The notes under the pieces are model-generated. The model did no database searches. It was not told the origin of the DNA and saw nothing but the letters and a program-made list of their open reading frames with translations. From an uncultured Bacteroidota bacterium (GTDB lineage Bacteria > Bacteroidota > Bacteroidia > Bacteroidales > F082): DNA of 64,000 nt. Made by a program: the position numbers and the translations under genes. The stretch lies in NCBI GenBank assembly GCA_913009685.1, contig CAJVXP010000004.1, forward strand, positions 1-64,000. The letters are read 5' to 3'. Positions 50,825 through 60,679 of the stretch are shown piece after piece (position 1 is the first letter of the stretch; every line of letters begins with the position of its first letter).

Positions 50825-52657
50825 ATGTATCGAAAGGATTATTCAGCAAGGAAATATGTGATAATAGCCGGGTTTGCATTAGTGGCTGTAGTTTTACTTG
50901 TGCGACTGTTTTACCTGCAGGTTTATACAAATCAGTATAAACTCTCTGCGCGTGATATTGCATTGCGCCGCGTGATTGAATTTCCGGCGCGAGGCCGCAT
51001 TTACGACCGTCATCACAACCTGCTGGTGTATAACGATGCCGTATATGACCTTATGGTGATTCCGCGACAGGTGAAAAGAATGGATACACTCAAATTCTGC
51101 CGGTTGTTGCAGATTGACAAGGCTTTTTTTATCAAAATGTTGGCAAAAGCAAAACACTATTCTTATTATAAGCCCTCCGTTTTTCTGAAACAGCTTTCTA
51201 AAAAAGACAAGGGTCCCATTGAGGAGGTTATGTACGAATTTCCTGGATTTTATTTTCAAACCAGAACGTTACGCCGCTATCCATATCCCATTGCCGCCCA
51301 GGTACTTGGAAGCGTGGGGGAGGTCAATCAGCGTGATTTAAAGCGTGATTCTTATTATAGGTCCGGCGATTATATAGGGAAATCAGGCATCGAATGGTTT
51401 TACGAAAAAGAGCTTCGCGGGATAAAAGGCTCGCGACTTGTTGAGGTGGATGTTCACAACAACGTGAGAGGAAGTTTTCAAAATGGAAAATTTGACACCC
51501 TCGCAGTACCGGGGGCGGATTTAACACTGAGTATCGATGAAAAACTGCAGGCTTACGGGCAGCTGTTGATGCAAAATAAAAAAGGGAGCATTGTAGCCAT
51601 TGCTCCCGAAAGCGGTGAAATTCTGGCTTTTGTCAGCACCCCGACATATGATCCTAACCTTTTGGTCGGACGTCAGCGCTCGGAAAATTATAGCAAACTT
51701 CTGCTTGATAGTTTAAAACCATTAATGAATCGTGCCTCATCCGGGACTTATCCACCGGGTTCTACATTTAAATTGGTGGAGACACTTATCGGATTGCAGG
51801 AGCATGTGGTTACTGCCAACACATGGTTCACCTGCCAGGGTCCGGATTCCAAACCTATTGCCTGCTCGCACTACCATGTTTCGCCTTTGCAAATGAGGTT
51901 GGCTATTACGCTCTCCTGTAATTCCTATTTCTGGAAAACTTTCCGTGCCATTATCAATAATCCGAAGTATGCCAATACGCATGATGCTTTTGATGCATGG
52001 CATAAAAAAGTGATTAGCTTCGGCCTGGGACATCGTTTTAATACGGATATTCCTTTTGAAAAGCCGGGATTTATTCCCTCCCGGGCATATTATGATAAAG
52101 TATATCACGGAAGCTGGAATGCTCTGACTATCCGTTCGTTGAGTATCGGACAGGGTGAAGTTTTAGTAACACCCGTTCAGTTGGCAAACCTCGCTGCCAT
52201 CATTGCCAACAGCGGTTATTATGTGAAACCACACTTTTTAATCGGGATGTCCGGTGATGACACACTTTCGGAAAAATACCATAAAAAACAGATAGTGCCC
52301 TTTAACCAGTCCTATTATAAGGTTGCGAGAGAGGCTATGTCAGAGGTGTTTACCTCAGAAGAGGGAACAGCCCGCTTTTATAGAATGGACAGTATAAGCC
52401 AGGCTGGAAAGACAGGAACCTCACAGAATCCGCATGGTAAAGACCACTCTGTTTTTATGGCTTTTGCTCCCGTGGCGCATCCGAAAATTGCCATTGCCGT
52501 CATTGTTGAAAATGCCGGATACGGCGCTACCTGGGCAGCGCCCATTGCCAGTTTGATGATAGAAAAATACCTGCGCGGAAAAACAAAACGTCCACAGTTG
52601 GAAAAACGTATCATCGACGGGGATTTAATTCATAATCAAAAACCGGAAAAACCATGA
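50825..52657 (+). CDS. mrdA: Penicillin-binding protein 2 (peptidoglycan transpeptidase)
   Basis: A 610-residue monofunctional class B PBP of the elongasome. A TM anchor (about 12-32) precedes the N-terminal dimerisation domain (to about 230). The transpeptidase motifs are S313-T-F-K316 (SxxK), S364-C-N366 (SxN) and K529-T-G531 (KTG). The motif set is intact, so the enzyme is active and beta-lactam-targetable. It overlaps rodA by 4 bases, its usual partner. Confidence 0.96.
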   Translation: MYRKDYSARKYVIIAGFALVAVVLLVRLFYLQVYTNQYKLSARDIALRRVIEFPARGRIYDRHHNLLVYNDAVYDLMVIPRQVKRMDTLKFCRLLQIDKAFFIKMLAKAKHYSYYKPSVFLKQLSKKDKGPIEEVMYEFPGFYFQTRTLRRYPYPIAAQVLGSVGEVNQRDLKRDSYYRSGDYIGKSGIEWFYEKELRGIKGSRLVEVDVHNNVRGSFQNGKFDTLAVPGADLTLSIDEKLQAYGQLLMQNKKGSIVAIAPESGEILAFVSTPTYDPNLLVGRQRSENYSKLLLDSLKPLMNRASSGTYPPGSTFKLVETLIGLQEHVVTANTWFTCQGPDSKPIACSHYHVSPLQMRLAITLSCNSYFWKTFRAIINNPKYANTHDAFDAWHKKVISFGLGHRFNTDIPFEKPGFIPSRAYYDKVYHGSWNALTIRSLSIGQGEVLVTPVQLANLAAIIANSGYYVKPHFLIGMSGDDTLSEKYHKKQIVPFNQSYYKVAREAMSEVFTSEEGTARFYRMDSISQAGKTGTSQNPHGKDHSVFMAFAPVAHPKIAIAVIVENAGYGATWAAPIASLMIEKYLRGKTKRPQLEKRIIDGDLIHNQKPEKP

Positions 52658-53913
52658 GAAAGCAGGAGAATTTCTGGAGAAGCGTGGACTGGCTTACGGT
52701 ATTTTTATATTTAGGTCTGGTGGTTTACGGCTGGTTAAGTATTTATTCGGCTTCGGGAAGCAGCGAAAGCGTATCAATTTTTACTTTGTCCGAACGTTAC
52801 GGCAAGCAATTGCTCTGGATTGGTCTGGCGCTATTGCTTGCTTTTATAATACTGGTGATTGATGCCAAATTCTTTTCTTCATTTGCTTATGTTTTTTATT
52901 TTCTGATTCTGTTTAGTCTGATTGGCGTTTTGCTTTTCGGGAAGACGGTAGCCGGCTCGCGTTCGTGGTTTCAGATAGGAAGTTTTGCGCTACAACCAGC
53001 CGAATTTGCCAAATTTGCTACCGCATTGGCATTGGCAAAATATCTCGGTAAGCTGCAGACTGATATGCGTTTGTTTAAAACAAAAGCGGTGGCGATTACC
53101 ATATTAAGTTTTCCGGCCCTGCTGATTTTAATGCAAAACGACACCGGCTCGGCACTGGTCTATTTTTCGTTTATCCTCGTGCTTTACCGCGAAGGACTTT
53201 CCGGCTGGATAATTGTGATTGGTCTTTTGCTTGCAGCGTTGTTTATTATTACTATAAAATTTGGAGAGTTTTATGTGGCCATAGGTTTGGTTGTGCTGGC
53301 GGTTTTGCTGTTTGCGCTGTTCCGTAGCTTGCGTCATCAATGGAAAATCTGGCTGAGCAGTCTTTTGGTATCGCTGGTTTTTGTTTCTATGGTTGACTAT
53401 GCTTTTCAGCGTGTGCTTGAATCTCATCAGCGCATCCGGATAGAGGTTATGCTGGGCATGAAAGAAGACCCGCACGGGGCAGGCTACAATGTGAATCAGG
53501 CAAAAATTGCCATTGGTTCCGGTGGTCTGATCGGAAAAGGTTACCGGAAAGGAATGCTTACCCGCAACCATTTCGTACCCGAACAAAGTACCGATTTCAT
53601 ATTTTGTACGGTAGGCGAAGAGCGTGGTTTTTTGGGCTCGATGGTGCTGATTTTACTGTTTCTGGCCCTGCTGATACGTATTATCCAACTGTCTGAACGA
53701 CAGCGATCGGCATTTAGCCGGATTTACGGCTATGGTGTGGCTTCCATTTTGTTTTTTCATTTTGCGATAAACCTTGCCATGACTATTGGACTTTTCCCCG
53801 TGGTGGGAATCCCGCTTCCGTTTTTCAGCTATGGCGGCTCCTCACTTTGGTCGTTCACCATTCTGCTGTTCATTTTTATCAAACAAGATGCCAACCGGTT
53901 GAATGTACTTTGA
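52654..53913 (+). CDS. rodA: Rod shape-determining SEDS glycosyltransferase RodA
   Basis: A 419-residue SEDS protein with about ten TM helices that polymerises glycan from lipid II with PBP2. The signatures WLSIYSASG, GSRSWFQIGSFALQPAEFAKFA, GAGYNVNQAKIAIGSGGLIGKGY and FFSYGGSSLW are all clear. The catalytic Asp region lies in the extracellular loop EQSTDFIF. It begins in the mrdA stop (ATGA). A strong terminator follows. Confidence 0.96.
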   Translation: MRKQENFWRSVDWLTVFLYLGLVVYGWLSIYSASGSSESVSIFTLSERYGKQLLWIGLALLLAFIILVIDAKFFSSFAYVFYFLILFSLIGVLLFGKTVAGSRSWFQIGSFALQPAEFAKFATALALAKYLGKLQTDMRLFKTKAVAITILSFPALLILMQNDTGSALVYFSFILVLYREGLSGWIIVIGLLLAALFIITIKFGEFYVAIGLVVLAVLLFALFRSLRHQWKIWLSSLLVSLVFVSMVDYAFQRVLESHQRIRIEVMLGMKEDPHGAGYNVNQAKIAIGSGGLIGKGYRKGMLTRNHFVPEQSTDFIFCTVGEERGFLGSMVLILLFLALLIRIIQLSERQRSAFSRIYGYGVASILFFHFAINLAMTIGLFPVVGIPLPFFSYGGSSLWSFTILLFIFIKQDANRLNVL

Positions 53914-53963
53914 AAGAACTTCCACAGAGTAATATTCTTTCAATTAACGGGTTGTATGCATAC

Positions 53964-53993
53964 AGTTGCCTTTTCACAGAGGCAACTTTTTTT
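53964..53993 (+). terminator. Intrinsic terminator of mrdA-rodA
   Basis: The 8-bp stem AGTTGCCT/AGGCAACT with an 8-base loop (53964-53987) is followed by a run of T, 50 bases after the rodA stop. Confidence 0.88.
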
Positions 53994-54084
53994 ATTTTAT
54001 CGACGATAATCCGGGTGAATAACGGAAACAATATTCTGAATAAATTGTGTACTTTTAGCCCCTCTTTTTAATAAACTATTCACT

Positions 54085-54726
54085 ATGCGGAAAAAATTTC
54101 TTTTTTTGATGTTTGTCTTAATGTTTGCAGGAAGCATGACGTTTGCTCAAGAACCAGTTGGTGTGTCACAAAGTCGCAACAAGCAAATCCATGATTTGCT
54201 GGACTACAGATTCAGAGGAGGTTTCTACGGCTTTAAAGCCCTATTCCTAAAAACGGTAAAATATACCGATATAGCGCGGAAGAACTGCGTTATCGGTATT
54301 ATGGTAGTTTCTTTTCAGGTGGATTGTGATGGTAACATTCGTAATATCAGAATAAAAAACCCTTTGCGTTTCGGCCTGGATAACGCAATGTCTAAGTTTA
54401 TGTTGGCTACAAAAGGCCATTGGAACAAATGTCATAATATTAAATACACAAAGTTCTCTGTTCCTTTTCAGTTTACCATGGAAGGAACCAAAACAGATTC
54501 TTTGAATGCTGCTATATCCTTATTGGGGAAAAATCCGGGGTATGTCTGCTCGGGCGACAACTACTATTTGCGTAAAGCCAAAGAAGCGCTGGCAAAAGGA
54601 AGGGGTAAAAGAGCAAAAACCTATATAGAGACTCTTATTAAAAGAAATCCCTTTAATACGGATTATTACGATATGATGGACAAAGCTCTGAAAAGTACAA
54701 GAAGAAGAGGCAAAAAGAAAAAATAA
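54085..54726 (+). CDS. Secreted TonB C-terminal-like domain protein
   Basis: A 213-residue protein with a signal peptide ending at TFAQ (residue 22). Residues 70-135 (VIGIMVVSFQVDCDGNIRNIRIKNPLRFGLDNAMSKF, then VPFQFTM) resemble the TonB_C domain of energy transducers. Unlike TonB it has no N-terminal membrane anchor followed by a Pro-rich stretch, so it is a free periplasmic protein. The C-terminus is strongly basic. The role is unknown. It is 10 bases upstream of the PAP2 gene. Confidence 0.75.
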   Translation: MRKKFLFLMFVLMFAGSMTFAQEPVGVSQSRNKQIHDLLDYRFRGGFYGFKALFLKTVKYTDIARKNCVIGIMVVSFQVDCDGNIRNIRIKNPLRFGLDNAMSKFMLATKGHWNKCHNIKYTKFSVPFQFTMEGTKTDSLNAAISLLGKNPGYVCSGDNYYLRKAKEALAKGRGKRAKTYIETLIKRNPFNTDYYDMMDKALKSTRRRGKKKK

Positions 54727-54735
54727 CCGTTTGTT

Positions 54736-55326
54736 ATGCTTAATTTTTTTCTCCATCTCGACACCACGATTTTATTGTTTATCAATGGACATCACAGCCC
54801 GTTTTTCGATACGCTTATGTTGGGTATCAGCAGTAAAGTGTTTTGGTTTCCGTTTTATGCCTTATTAATTTACTGGATTTTCAGGGATAAGAAATGGTAC
54901 GGATTTTTGGTTCTGGTCTTTGTGACGTTAACTTTGACGGCGGCCGATCAGCTTTCGGTACATGCGTTTAAAAATGTTTTTATGCGCTTACGGCCTTGTC
55001 ACGAACCATCGTTGCAGGGATTGTTACACATGGTAAAATCCTGTGGCGGACAGTATGGATTTGTGTCGTCGCATGCGGCTAACAGCTTTGCCATTTTAAC
55101 ATTTATCATTGGACTTTTCAAAAAGAAACGACCCTGGATACGATGGATTATGTGGACATGGGCCTTGCTGATTATTTATAGTCGGGTTTATCTCGGCGTC
55201 CATTATCCGGGCGATGTTTTAGGGGGAGCTTTGCTTGGGTTTGCCATTGGGGAAACAACCTGGTGGCTCTATTTTGAAAGTGAAAAATATCTGCGTAACC
55301 GGAAAAATAAAAAATCTACAGCCTGA
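54736..55326 (+). CDS. PAP2 family membrane phosphatase
   Basis: A 196-residue membrane phosphatase with five to six TM helices. The three phosphatase motifs are KNVFMRLRP (near 75-83), SSHAANS (near 112-118) and SRVYLGVHYPGD (near 150-161). The usual PSGH of motif 2 is SSHA here. The likely substrates are undecaprenyl pyrophosphate or a phosphatidate/lipid A phosphate. It lies next to the TonB_C-like gene. Confidence 0.9.
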   Translation: MLNFFLHLDTTILLFINGHHSPFFDTLMLGISSKVFWFPFYALLIYWIFRDKKWYGFLVLVFVTLTLTAADQLSVHAFKNVFMRLRPCHEPSLQGLLHMVKSCGGQYGFVSSHAANSFAILTFIIGLFKKKRPWIRWIMWTWALLIIYSRVYLGVHYPGDVLGGALLGFAIGETTWWLYFESEKYLRNRKNKKSTA

Positions 55327-55365
55327 GAACGATTAATTCCTGATCAATAAAAACAGGATTTTTCC

Positions 55366-55386
55366 AGTAGATTCTTAGTTTAACTT
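55366..55386. repeat. Shared 3'-end element, copy 2
   Basis: AGTAGATTCTTAGTTTAAC followed by TT matches copy 1 (49069-49089) at 19 of 21 bases. It lies 40 bases after the PAP2 stop, in another convergent gap. Confidence 0.55.
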
Positions 55387-55398
55387 TTCAACACCTTC

Positions 55399-55418
55399 AG
55401 GGGACTTCTTATAATCCC
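55399..55418. repeat. Intergenic word AGGGGACTTCTTATAATCCC
   Basis: A near copy (17 of 20 bases identical) of the word at 12122-12141, close to the stop of the convergent DUF62 gene. Its core also occurs at 49105-49115 on the minus strand. Confidence 0.4.
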
Positions 55419-55439
55419 TTTCTTTCAGGAAACAATTTA

Positions 55440-56231
55440 TTAGGAGCCCCCTTCAATAACAATATTTACCGGATCGTTAAGTTTGAGCCCCATAAGTGTG
55501 GCCGCCGTAGCATTACGCAAAGCAATCTCTAACAGGTCGTTACTTCCAAACAAACAAACAGGGTTTGCATTTCCGCCGGCATCAGAATAACTTTCTCCGA
55601 TTGTTTTACACTGGTAACCCCTGAAATAGATAGAAAATGGTTGTTTACCCACCACCCGGTCAAACAGGGAGTGTGGAATGTTGGTAATGGCATTTCTGTA
55701 AGAGTCGATATGAATAATCATACCACGAATCCCGAATGCGTTGAAAGAAGGTTCGTAGTCCAGCTTTTTGTTCAGCTCGGAGCAGATTTCTCCCAACGTT
55801 TCGATGGCTTCGCCGCGGGCCAGCATAACCGCCGCTTTTGCAAACCGGTCACGACTGGAAAAGGTAAACTTCTCACTGTCAAGCGGAATATCCAAAGTGT
55901 ATATTTTCTCAGGTTCTTTGTCTGTATTAAAGATTAGTGAAAAAACACCATTATCGGCACCGATAAAATAATGTCCGTCGTAAAGGACTACAAGATGTGG
56001 TTCATCAAGACTTTCTTCCGTGTTTACACCAATGATGTGAATGGTCCCGCTTGGAAAATTTCTGTAAGCATGACGAATGACATAAGCTGCTTCCCGCGTG
56101 TCGAACCGGGGAATTTTATGGGTAATATCCACAATAACAGCATCGGGCAACGCCTGCAGAATGTGTCCCTTGACGGCTGCCGGATAATAGTCCGTCTCTC
56201 CCCAATCGCTTGTTAAGGTAATGATGGCCAT
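55440..56231 (-). CDS. SAM hydroxide adenosyltransferase (DUF62 family)
   Basis: A 263-residue enzyme of the DUF62 / fluorinase-like family that hydrolyses S-adenosylmethionine to adenosine and methionine. The N-terminal LTSDWGETDYYPAAVKGHI (6-24), IHIIGVNTEES and FIGADNGVFS segments are typical. The C-terminal barrel completes the fold. The active-site Asp in LTSDWG and the NGVF loop are kept. It is divergent from phoH, a common layout in the phylum. The cellular purpose is unresolved. Confidence 0.9.
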   Translation of the reverse strand: MAIITLTSDWGETDYYPAAVKGHILQALPDAVIVDITHKIPRFDTREAAYVIRHAYRNFPSGTIHIIGVNTEESLDEPHLVVLYDGHYFIGADNGVFSLIFNTDKEPEKIYTLDIPLDSEKFTFSSRDRFAKAAVMLARGEAIETLGEICSELNKKLDYEPSFNAFGIRGMIIHIDSYRNAITNIPHSLFDRVVGKQPFSIYFRGYQCKTIGESYSDAGGNANPVCLFGSNDLLEIALRNATAATLMGLKLNDPVNIVIEGGS

Positions 56232-56269
56232 GTTGTTCTTGTGAATTAAATCTTTTGCAATAAACTTTT

Positions 56270-56277
56270 CAAAATTA
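56270..56277 (-). promoter_or_regulatory. -7 box TAATTTTG of the DUF62 gene
   Basis: The minus strand reads TAATTTTG 39 bases before the ATG at 56231. Confidence 0.5.
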
Positions 56278-56311
56278 AATAAATTCGGGTAGTTATTCGC
56301 GCTATTTTTAA

Positions 56312-56319
56312 TAATTTTG
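56312..56319 (+). promoter_or_regulatory. -7 box TAATTTTG of phoH-purC
   Basis: TAATTTTG matches TAnnTTTG. Transcription would begin near 56326, about 31 bases before the ATG at 56357. It lies back to back with the DUF62 promoter. Confidence 0.5.
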
Positions 56320-56356
56320 AAGTCTTAAAAGGATGTTCTGTTTTTAGTTGCCACTT

Positions 56357-57313
56357 ATGAGCGAAAGTATTATTCAGATTGACATGGATAACCCGGTGGA
56401 ATTTTTCGGCCCCGGAGATAAATATCTGAACCACATAAAAGCCATTTTCCCAACGCTAAAAATTATTGTTCGCGGAAACCTGATAAAACTCATCGGAGAA
56501 CCTTCGGAAATCGTTGTTTTCGAGAAACGTATGGATTTGTTACTTGTTTATTTCGACCGGTTTGGAAAAATGAATGAAAAGGCGATTGTTCAAATTATGG
56601 AACAGGACGATGATACCCTCACACGCGGAACAGTCCAAAAAGAGGATGTGCTGGTTTACGGTCGCCATGGAAAAATGATCAAAGCCCAGACACCGAACCA
56701 GAAAAAAATGGTGGAGAGCATGGCCGAAAACGACATGATCTTTGCCATTGGTCCCGCCGGAACAGGAAAGACTTATACTGCGGTAGCACTGGCTATTCGT
56801 GCATTGAAAAACAGGGAGGTTAAACGCATTATTTTGACACGGCCTGCGGTGGAAGCCGGCGAGAGTCTCGGCTTTTTGCCCGGCGACATGAAGGATAAAC
56901 TCGACCCGTATCTTCAGCCGCTTTATGACGCTTTGCGCGATATGCTGCCAACGCAGAAATTGCTCACCTATCTTGAAGACGAAACCATCGAAATTGCTCC
57001 GCTGGCTTACATGCGCGGACGAACACTCGGTAATGTTTTTGCCATCCTCGACGAAGCGCAAAATGCTTCTGAAAGCCAGTTGAAGATGTTCCTCACCCGC
57101 ATGGGAAAGAATTCAAAATTTATCATTACCGGCGACATAACGCAAATAGACCTGCCCCGCCACAAATCCCCGGGACTTTTCCAGGTTCAACGTATTTTGA
57201 AAAATATAAAAGGGATCGATTTTATTTACCTCAACGAAAAAGATATCGTCCGGCATAAACTGGTAACGCGAATTGTGCAGGCTTATCAAAAAAACAAAGA
57301 AAATGAAAACTGA
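56357..57313 (+). CDS. phoH: PhoH family P-loop ATPase
   Basis: A 318-residue PhoH-type ATPase starting at the ATG at 56357 (an in-frame TTG at 56348 is weaker). A KH-like N-terminal domain (1-110) precedes the ATPase domain: Walker A G132PAGTGKT139, Walker B ILDEAQN and sensor [10 protein letters not shown]. PhoH proteins are linked to RNA metabolism and nutrient stress, with the activity still debated. It overlaps purC by 11 bases. Confidence 0.93.
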   Translation: MSESIIQIDMDNPVEFFGPGDKYLNHIKAIFPTLKIIVRGNLIKLIGEPSEIVVFEKRMDLLLVYFDRFGKMNEKAIVQIMEQDDDTLTRGTVQKEDVLVYGRHGKMIKAQTPNQKKMVESMAENDMIFAIGPAGTGKTYTAVALAIRALKNREVKRIILTRPAVEAGESLGFLPGDMKDKLDPYLQPLYDALRDMLPTQKLLTYLEDETIEIAPLAYMRGRTLGNVFAILDEAQNASESQLKMFLTRMGKNSKFIITGDITQIDLPRHKSPGLFQVQRILKNIKGIDFIYLNEKDIVRHKLVTRIVQAYQKNKENEN

Positions 57314-58262
57314 AGCTATTACCCGCACCGATTTCCGGTTTCCCAAGCAGAAAAGCGTTTATCACGGCAAAGTGCGTGATGTGTATAACATCGATAACCA
57401 ATACCTTGTGATGGTGGCCACCGACCGTATCTCGGCATTTGATGTGGTGCTGCCGCGCGGCATTCCATACAAAGGGCAGGTGCTGAACCAGATTGCAGCT
57501 AAATTTTTGGATGCTACGGCCGGCATTGTGCCCAACTGGAAAATTGCCACACCTGACCCCATGGTTACGGTAGGGCGCTATTGCGAAGCTTTTCCTGTGG
57601 AGATGATTATCCGCGGATACCTCACCGGAAGCTCGTGGCGCAGCTACAAAAAAGGCGCCCGCGAGATTTGCGGCGTGTCTGTTCCCGAAGGCATGAAAGA
57701 GCACCAGCGTTTCCCGGAGCCCATTATCACACCCACCACCAAAGCCGACGAAGGGCATGATGAGGATATTTCCAAAGAAGAAATTATCCGGCAGGGACTG
57801 GTATCGGAAGAAGATTATGCTCTGCTGGAGAAATATACCCGCCTGCTTTTTGAAAGAGGAAGCCAGATGGCTGCCGAAAAGGGCCTTATTCTTGTGGATA
57901 CCAAGTACGAGTTTGGGAAAGCTGATGGGAAAATTTATCTGATTGACGAAATTCACACACCCGACTCGTCCCGCTATTTTTATGCCGGCGGTTACGAAGA
58001 GAACTTCAAAAAAGGATTACCACAGCTTCAGCTTTCCAAGGAATTTGTGCGCGAATGGCTCATGGCCAAGGGCTTTCAGGGGCAGGCGGGGCAGGCTGTT
58101 CCCGAAATGACAGATGAATTTGTGGAAAGTGTTTCCGAAAGGTACATTGAGCTTTACGAGCAAATTACCGGCGAGAAATTCCAGCGCGCCGATGCACAAA
58201 ATACTCCATCGCGCATCGAAAAAAATGTGCTTGAATTTCTGGAAACAAAAAACAGTAGTTAA
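57303..58262 (+). CDS. purC: Phosphoribosylaminoimidazole-succinocarboxamide synthase PurC
   Basis: A 319-residue purine biosynthesis enzyme (SAICAR synthase), starting at the ATG at 57303. Upstream in-frame codons lie within phoH. Signatures: [57 protein letters not shown] and [14 protein letters not shown]. It is longer than the E. coli enzyme (237), in the range of the longer bacterial and yeast-like form. Its stop overlaps the convergent SirB1-like gene by 4 bases. Confidence 0.96.
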   Translation: MKTEAITRTDFRFPKQKSVYHGKVRDVYNIDNQYLVMVATDRISAFDVVLPRGIPYKGQVLNQIAAKFLDATAGIVPNWKIATPDPMVTVGRYCEAFPVEMIIRGYLTGSSWRSYKKGAREICGVSVPEGMKEHQRFPEPIITPTTKADEGHDEDISKEEIIRQGLVSEEDYALLEKYTRLLFERGSQMAAEKGLILVDTKYEFGKADGKIYLIDEIHTPDSSRYFYAGGYEENFKKGLPQLQLSKEFVREWLMAKGFQGQAGQAVPEMTDEFVESVSERYIELYEQITGEKFQRADAQNTPSRIEKNVLEFLETKNSS

Positions 58263-59140
58263 CTTACCGCTTTCAGCAAATACTGCGTTGCCTCGGCCAT
58301 AATGAAGTTGTGGCTTTTCTTGTGTAGCATGGTTAGTTCCTGCAATAGCCTCCGGATGATAGCTTTGTTTTCGCAGGGCAGAAAAAAACTTTCCTGTTCT
58401 TTAATTTTCAGCTGCCGGATAAACAGTTCTATTTCGCTTTTTCTGAAAACAGCTCCTTTGTTAAACGGATTTAAATAAAACAAAACATCCTCTTCGCGGT
58501 AGTCGGCCACGGGTTTAGGTAATGTGTTGCCGTTCATGTAGGCCAGAATGAGATGTTTGGGAAGGTTTACTCCAAACATTGGGATGTTCAGCCGCTGCAC
58601 AATAATCAGATAAAGCAATGCCATAGAAAGAGGGTTTCCTTTTTGCATGCGCAGCACATTTCCGAGCAAATATGGTGGCAAAACAGGCTTTTTCCCCTGC
58701 AACGCATCAAACCGATGCACATCATAAAAAACATGGTTCACCACTCTGATTTTTTCTAAAGCTGTCAGCTCGCTGTTCATTTCTACCCAAATATCGCGAT
58801 ACAGCTTATCAACCTGCTTTTTCATGCTTTCTTTTTCATCTTCCGGTGAATGAAAACCGGAAATCAGCATCCAGGCCTCCAACAAATCATGGCTGTCGTG
58901 TTCTGCCCAGGATTTCAGTTTTGCAAAAACATCTTCCACCCGGATGGCGTTCATAATTTTTTCGATGCGTGCAGATTCTTTTGGAGCCAGTATGTTGTTG
59001 TCCGCCTCTTCGAGCAGCGGGAGCGCATCGACGCCCATGGTAATAATACGTGTCCGGATGGCAGCATAAACCTGCTCATCAGGCTCGTCCAACAGCTGTA
59101 TCAGCGCAGACAGTTCTTTCGTGAAATTCTTTTCGGGCAT
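58259..59140 (-). CDS. SirB1-like transglutaminase-fold protein
   Basis: A 293-residue soluble protein of the SirB1 / transglutaminase-like N-terminal family. Diagnostic segments are [15 protein letters not shown] (near 136-150), [34 protein letters not shown] (near 167-200) and the C-terminal FLLP-x-ENK region with a helical end. The canonical transglutaminase Cys is not evident at the expected place (NPLSM), so peptidase activity is doubtful. Function unknown. Confidence 0.85.
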   Translation of the reverse strand: MPEKNFTKELSALIQLLDEPDEQVYAAIRTRIITMGVDALPLLEEADNNILAPKESARIEKIMNAIRVEDVFAKLKSWAEHDSHDLLEAWMLISGFHSPEDEKESMKKQVDKLYRDIWVEMNSELTALEKIRVVNHVFYDVHRFDALQGKKPVLPPYLLGNVLRMQKGNPLSMALLYLIIVQRLNIPMFGVNLPKHLILAYMNGNTLPKPVADYREEDVLFYLNPFNKGAVFRKSEIELFIRQLKIKEQESFFLPCENKAIIRRLLQELTMLHKKSHNFIMAEATQYLLKAVS

Positions 59141-59210
59141 AGCTCCGGTATTATTCCTGCACTAAAATTACAGTTTTGAAAAAGGGAAACGCCGCGAAGA
59201 CAAAAATGTT

Positions 59211-60509
59211 TTAAACAATTTTTATTAAAAAGTAATTCTTTTTGCCCTTTTGTACGATAACGTACCGGTTGTTAAGTAAATCAGTACTACTCAGCTGGTA
59301 ATTTTCGTCCACTCTGTTTTTGTTTATCATAACTGCCCGGTCTTTCAGCATGCGGCGGGCTTCACCGTTCGATTTGAAAATACCGGTTTTTGCAGCGAGG
59401 AAGTCCAGCAAACCGATACCCATATCAAACTCCGAACGCTGCACTTCCGGTTGTGGAACGCCTTTAAAAACGTTTAACAGCATGCGCTCATCTAATTTTT
59501 TCAGGGTTTCTGTAGTGCCTTTCCCGAAAAGAATCTGAGAAGCTTCCACAGCGGCTTCATAGTCTGCTTTGGAGTGGACACGTGTGGTAATATCCTGTGC
59601 CAATGTCTTCTGCAAAATACGTAAATGGGGTGCTTCCCCGTGCTCTTTTATAAGTTGTTCAATCTCTTTCTGCGACAGCAGAGTGAAGATTTTGATGTAT
59701 TTCTTCGCATCCTCATCCGACACATTCAGCCAGAACTGATAAAATTCGTAAGGGCTTGTTCGTTCGGGATCGAGCCATACGTTGCCGCTTTCTGTTTTTC
59801 CGAATTTGCCGCCATCGGCTTTGGTAATCAGCGGACAAGTCAGGGCGAAAGCCTCGTTTTCGTGCCCCAGTTTCCGGCGAATCAGCTCTGTGCCGGTGGT
59901 GATATTACCCCACTGGTCGGCGCCGCCCATTTGCAGTTTGCAGTTTTCGTGTTCATACAAATATAAAAAGTCGTAGCCCTGCACCAGTTGATAGGAAAAT
60001 TCTGTAAACGACATCCCCGTTTTACTGTCGGCACCAATGCGTTTCTTCACCGATTCTTTGGCCATCATATAGTTCACCGTGATGTGTTTGCCAATGTCGC
60101 GGATAAACTCCAGAAAAGTGAAATTTTTCATCCAGTCGTAGTTGTTCACCAGCAGAGCCCGGTTTTCCACATCACTTTCAAAATCAAGAAATTTTGCCAG
60201 CTGTTTTTTGAGTTCATTTTCATTTTTCCGCAAGGTGGCTTCATCTAACAGGCTGCGTTCCTGTGATTTCCCGGACGGATCCCCAATCATTCCGGTAGCG
60301 CCCCCCACCAGAGCAATGGGGCGATGTCCGGCAAGTTGTAGATGTTTCAACATCATAACACCGACCAAATGACCGATATGTAGCGAGTCGGCTGTGGGGT
60401 CAATCCCCACATAACCCGATGTCATGTTTTTGTTCATGTATTCCTCGGTTCCCGGCATAACATCGTGAATCATACCGCGCCAGCGTAACTCTTCAACAAA
60501 ATTCTTCAT
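59211..60509 (-). CDS. tyrS: Tyrosyl-tRNA synthetase
   Basis: A 432-residue class I synthetase. The HIGH-type motif is SLHIGHLVG (near 41-49), the KMSKS-type loop is KFGKTESG, and the tyrosine-binding core [25 protein letters not shown] is intact. The C-terminal S4-like RNA-binding domain ends with [17 protein letters not shown]. The first codon in the frame is GTG (60512), but the ATG at 60509 is the better start. A promoter box lies 21 bases upstream. Confidence 0.97.
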   Translation of the reverse strand: MKNFVEELRWRGMIHDVMPGTEEYMNKNMTSGYVGIDPTADSLHIGHLVGVMMLKHLQLAGHRPIALVGGATGMIGDPSGKSQERSLLDEATLRKNENELKKQLAKFLDFESDVENRALLVNNYDWMKNFTFLEFIRDIGKHITVNYMMAKESVKKRIGADSKTGMSFTEFSYQLVQGYDFLYLYEHENCKLQMGGADQWGNITTGTELIRRKLGHENEAFALTCPLITKADGGKFGKTESGNVWLDPERTSPYEFYQFWLNVSDEDAKKYIKIFTLLSQKEIEQLIKEHGEAPHLRILQKTLAQDITTRVHSKADYEAAVEASQILFGKGTTETLKKLDERMLLNVFKGVPQPEVQRSEFDMGIGLLDFLAAKTGIFKSNGEARRMLKDRAVMINKNRVDENYQLSSTDLLNNRYVIVQKGKKNYFLIKIV

Positions 60510-60529
60510 CACGTATCAACAATTTCCGG

Positions 60530-60537
60530 CAAAAATA
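60530..60537 (-). promoter_or_regulatory. -7 box TATTTTTG of tyrS
   Basis: The minus strand reads TATTTTTG 21 bases before the ATG at 60509. Confidence 0.45.
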
Positions 60538-60679
60538 GGGATTTGCCTTGATTTGTAAGGGGGGGTCGACAATAAATCGTTTAAAACGAGCTGAATGACG
60601 ATGATAAAAAAGTAATTTCTGTATCTATGGTTGTGATTTTCTGCTATATTAGCAACCGATTCAGGATAAATTATTGTTT

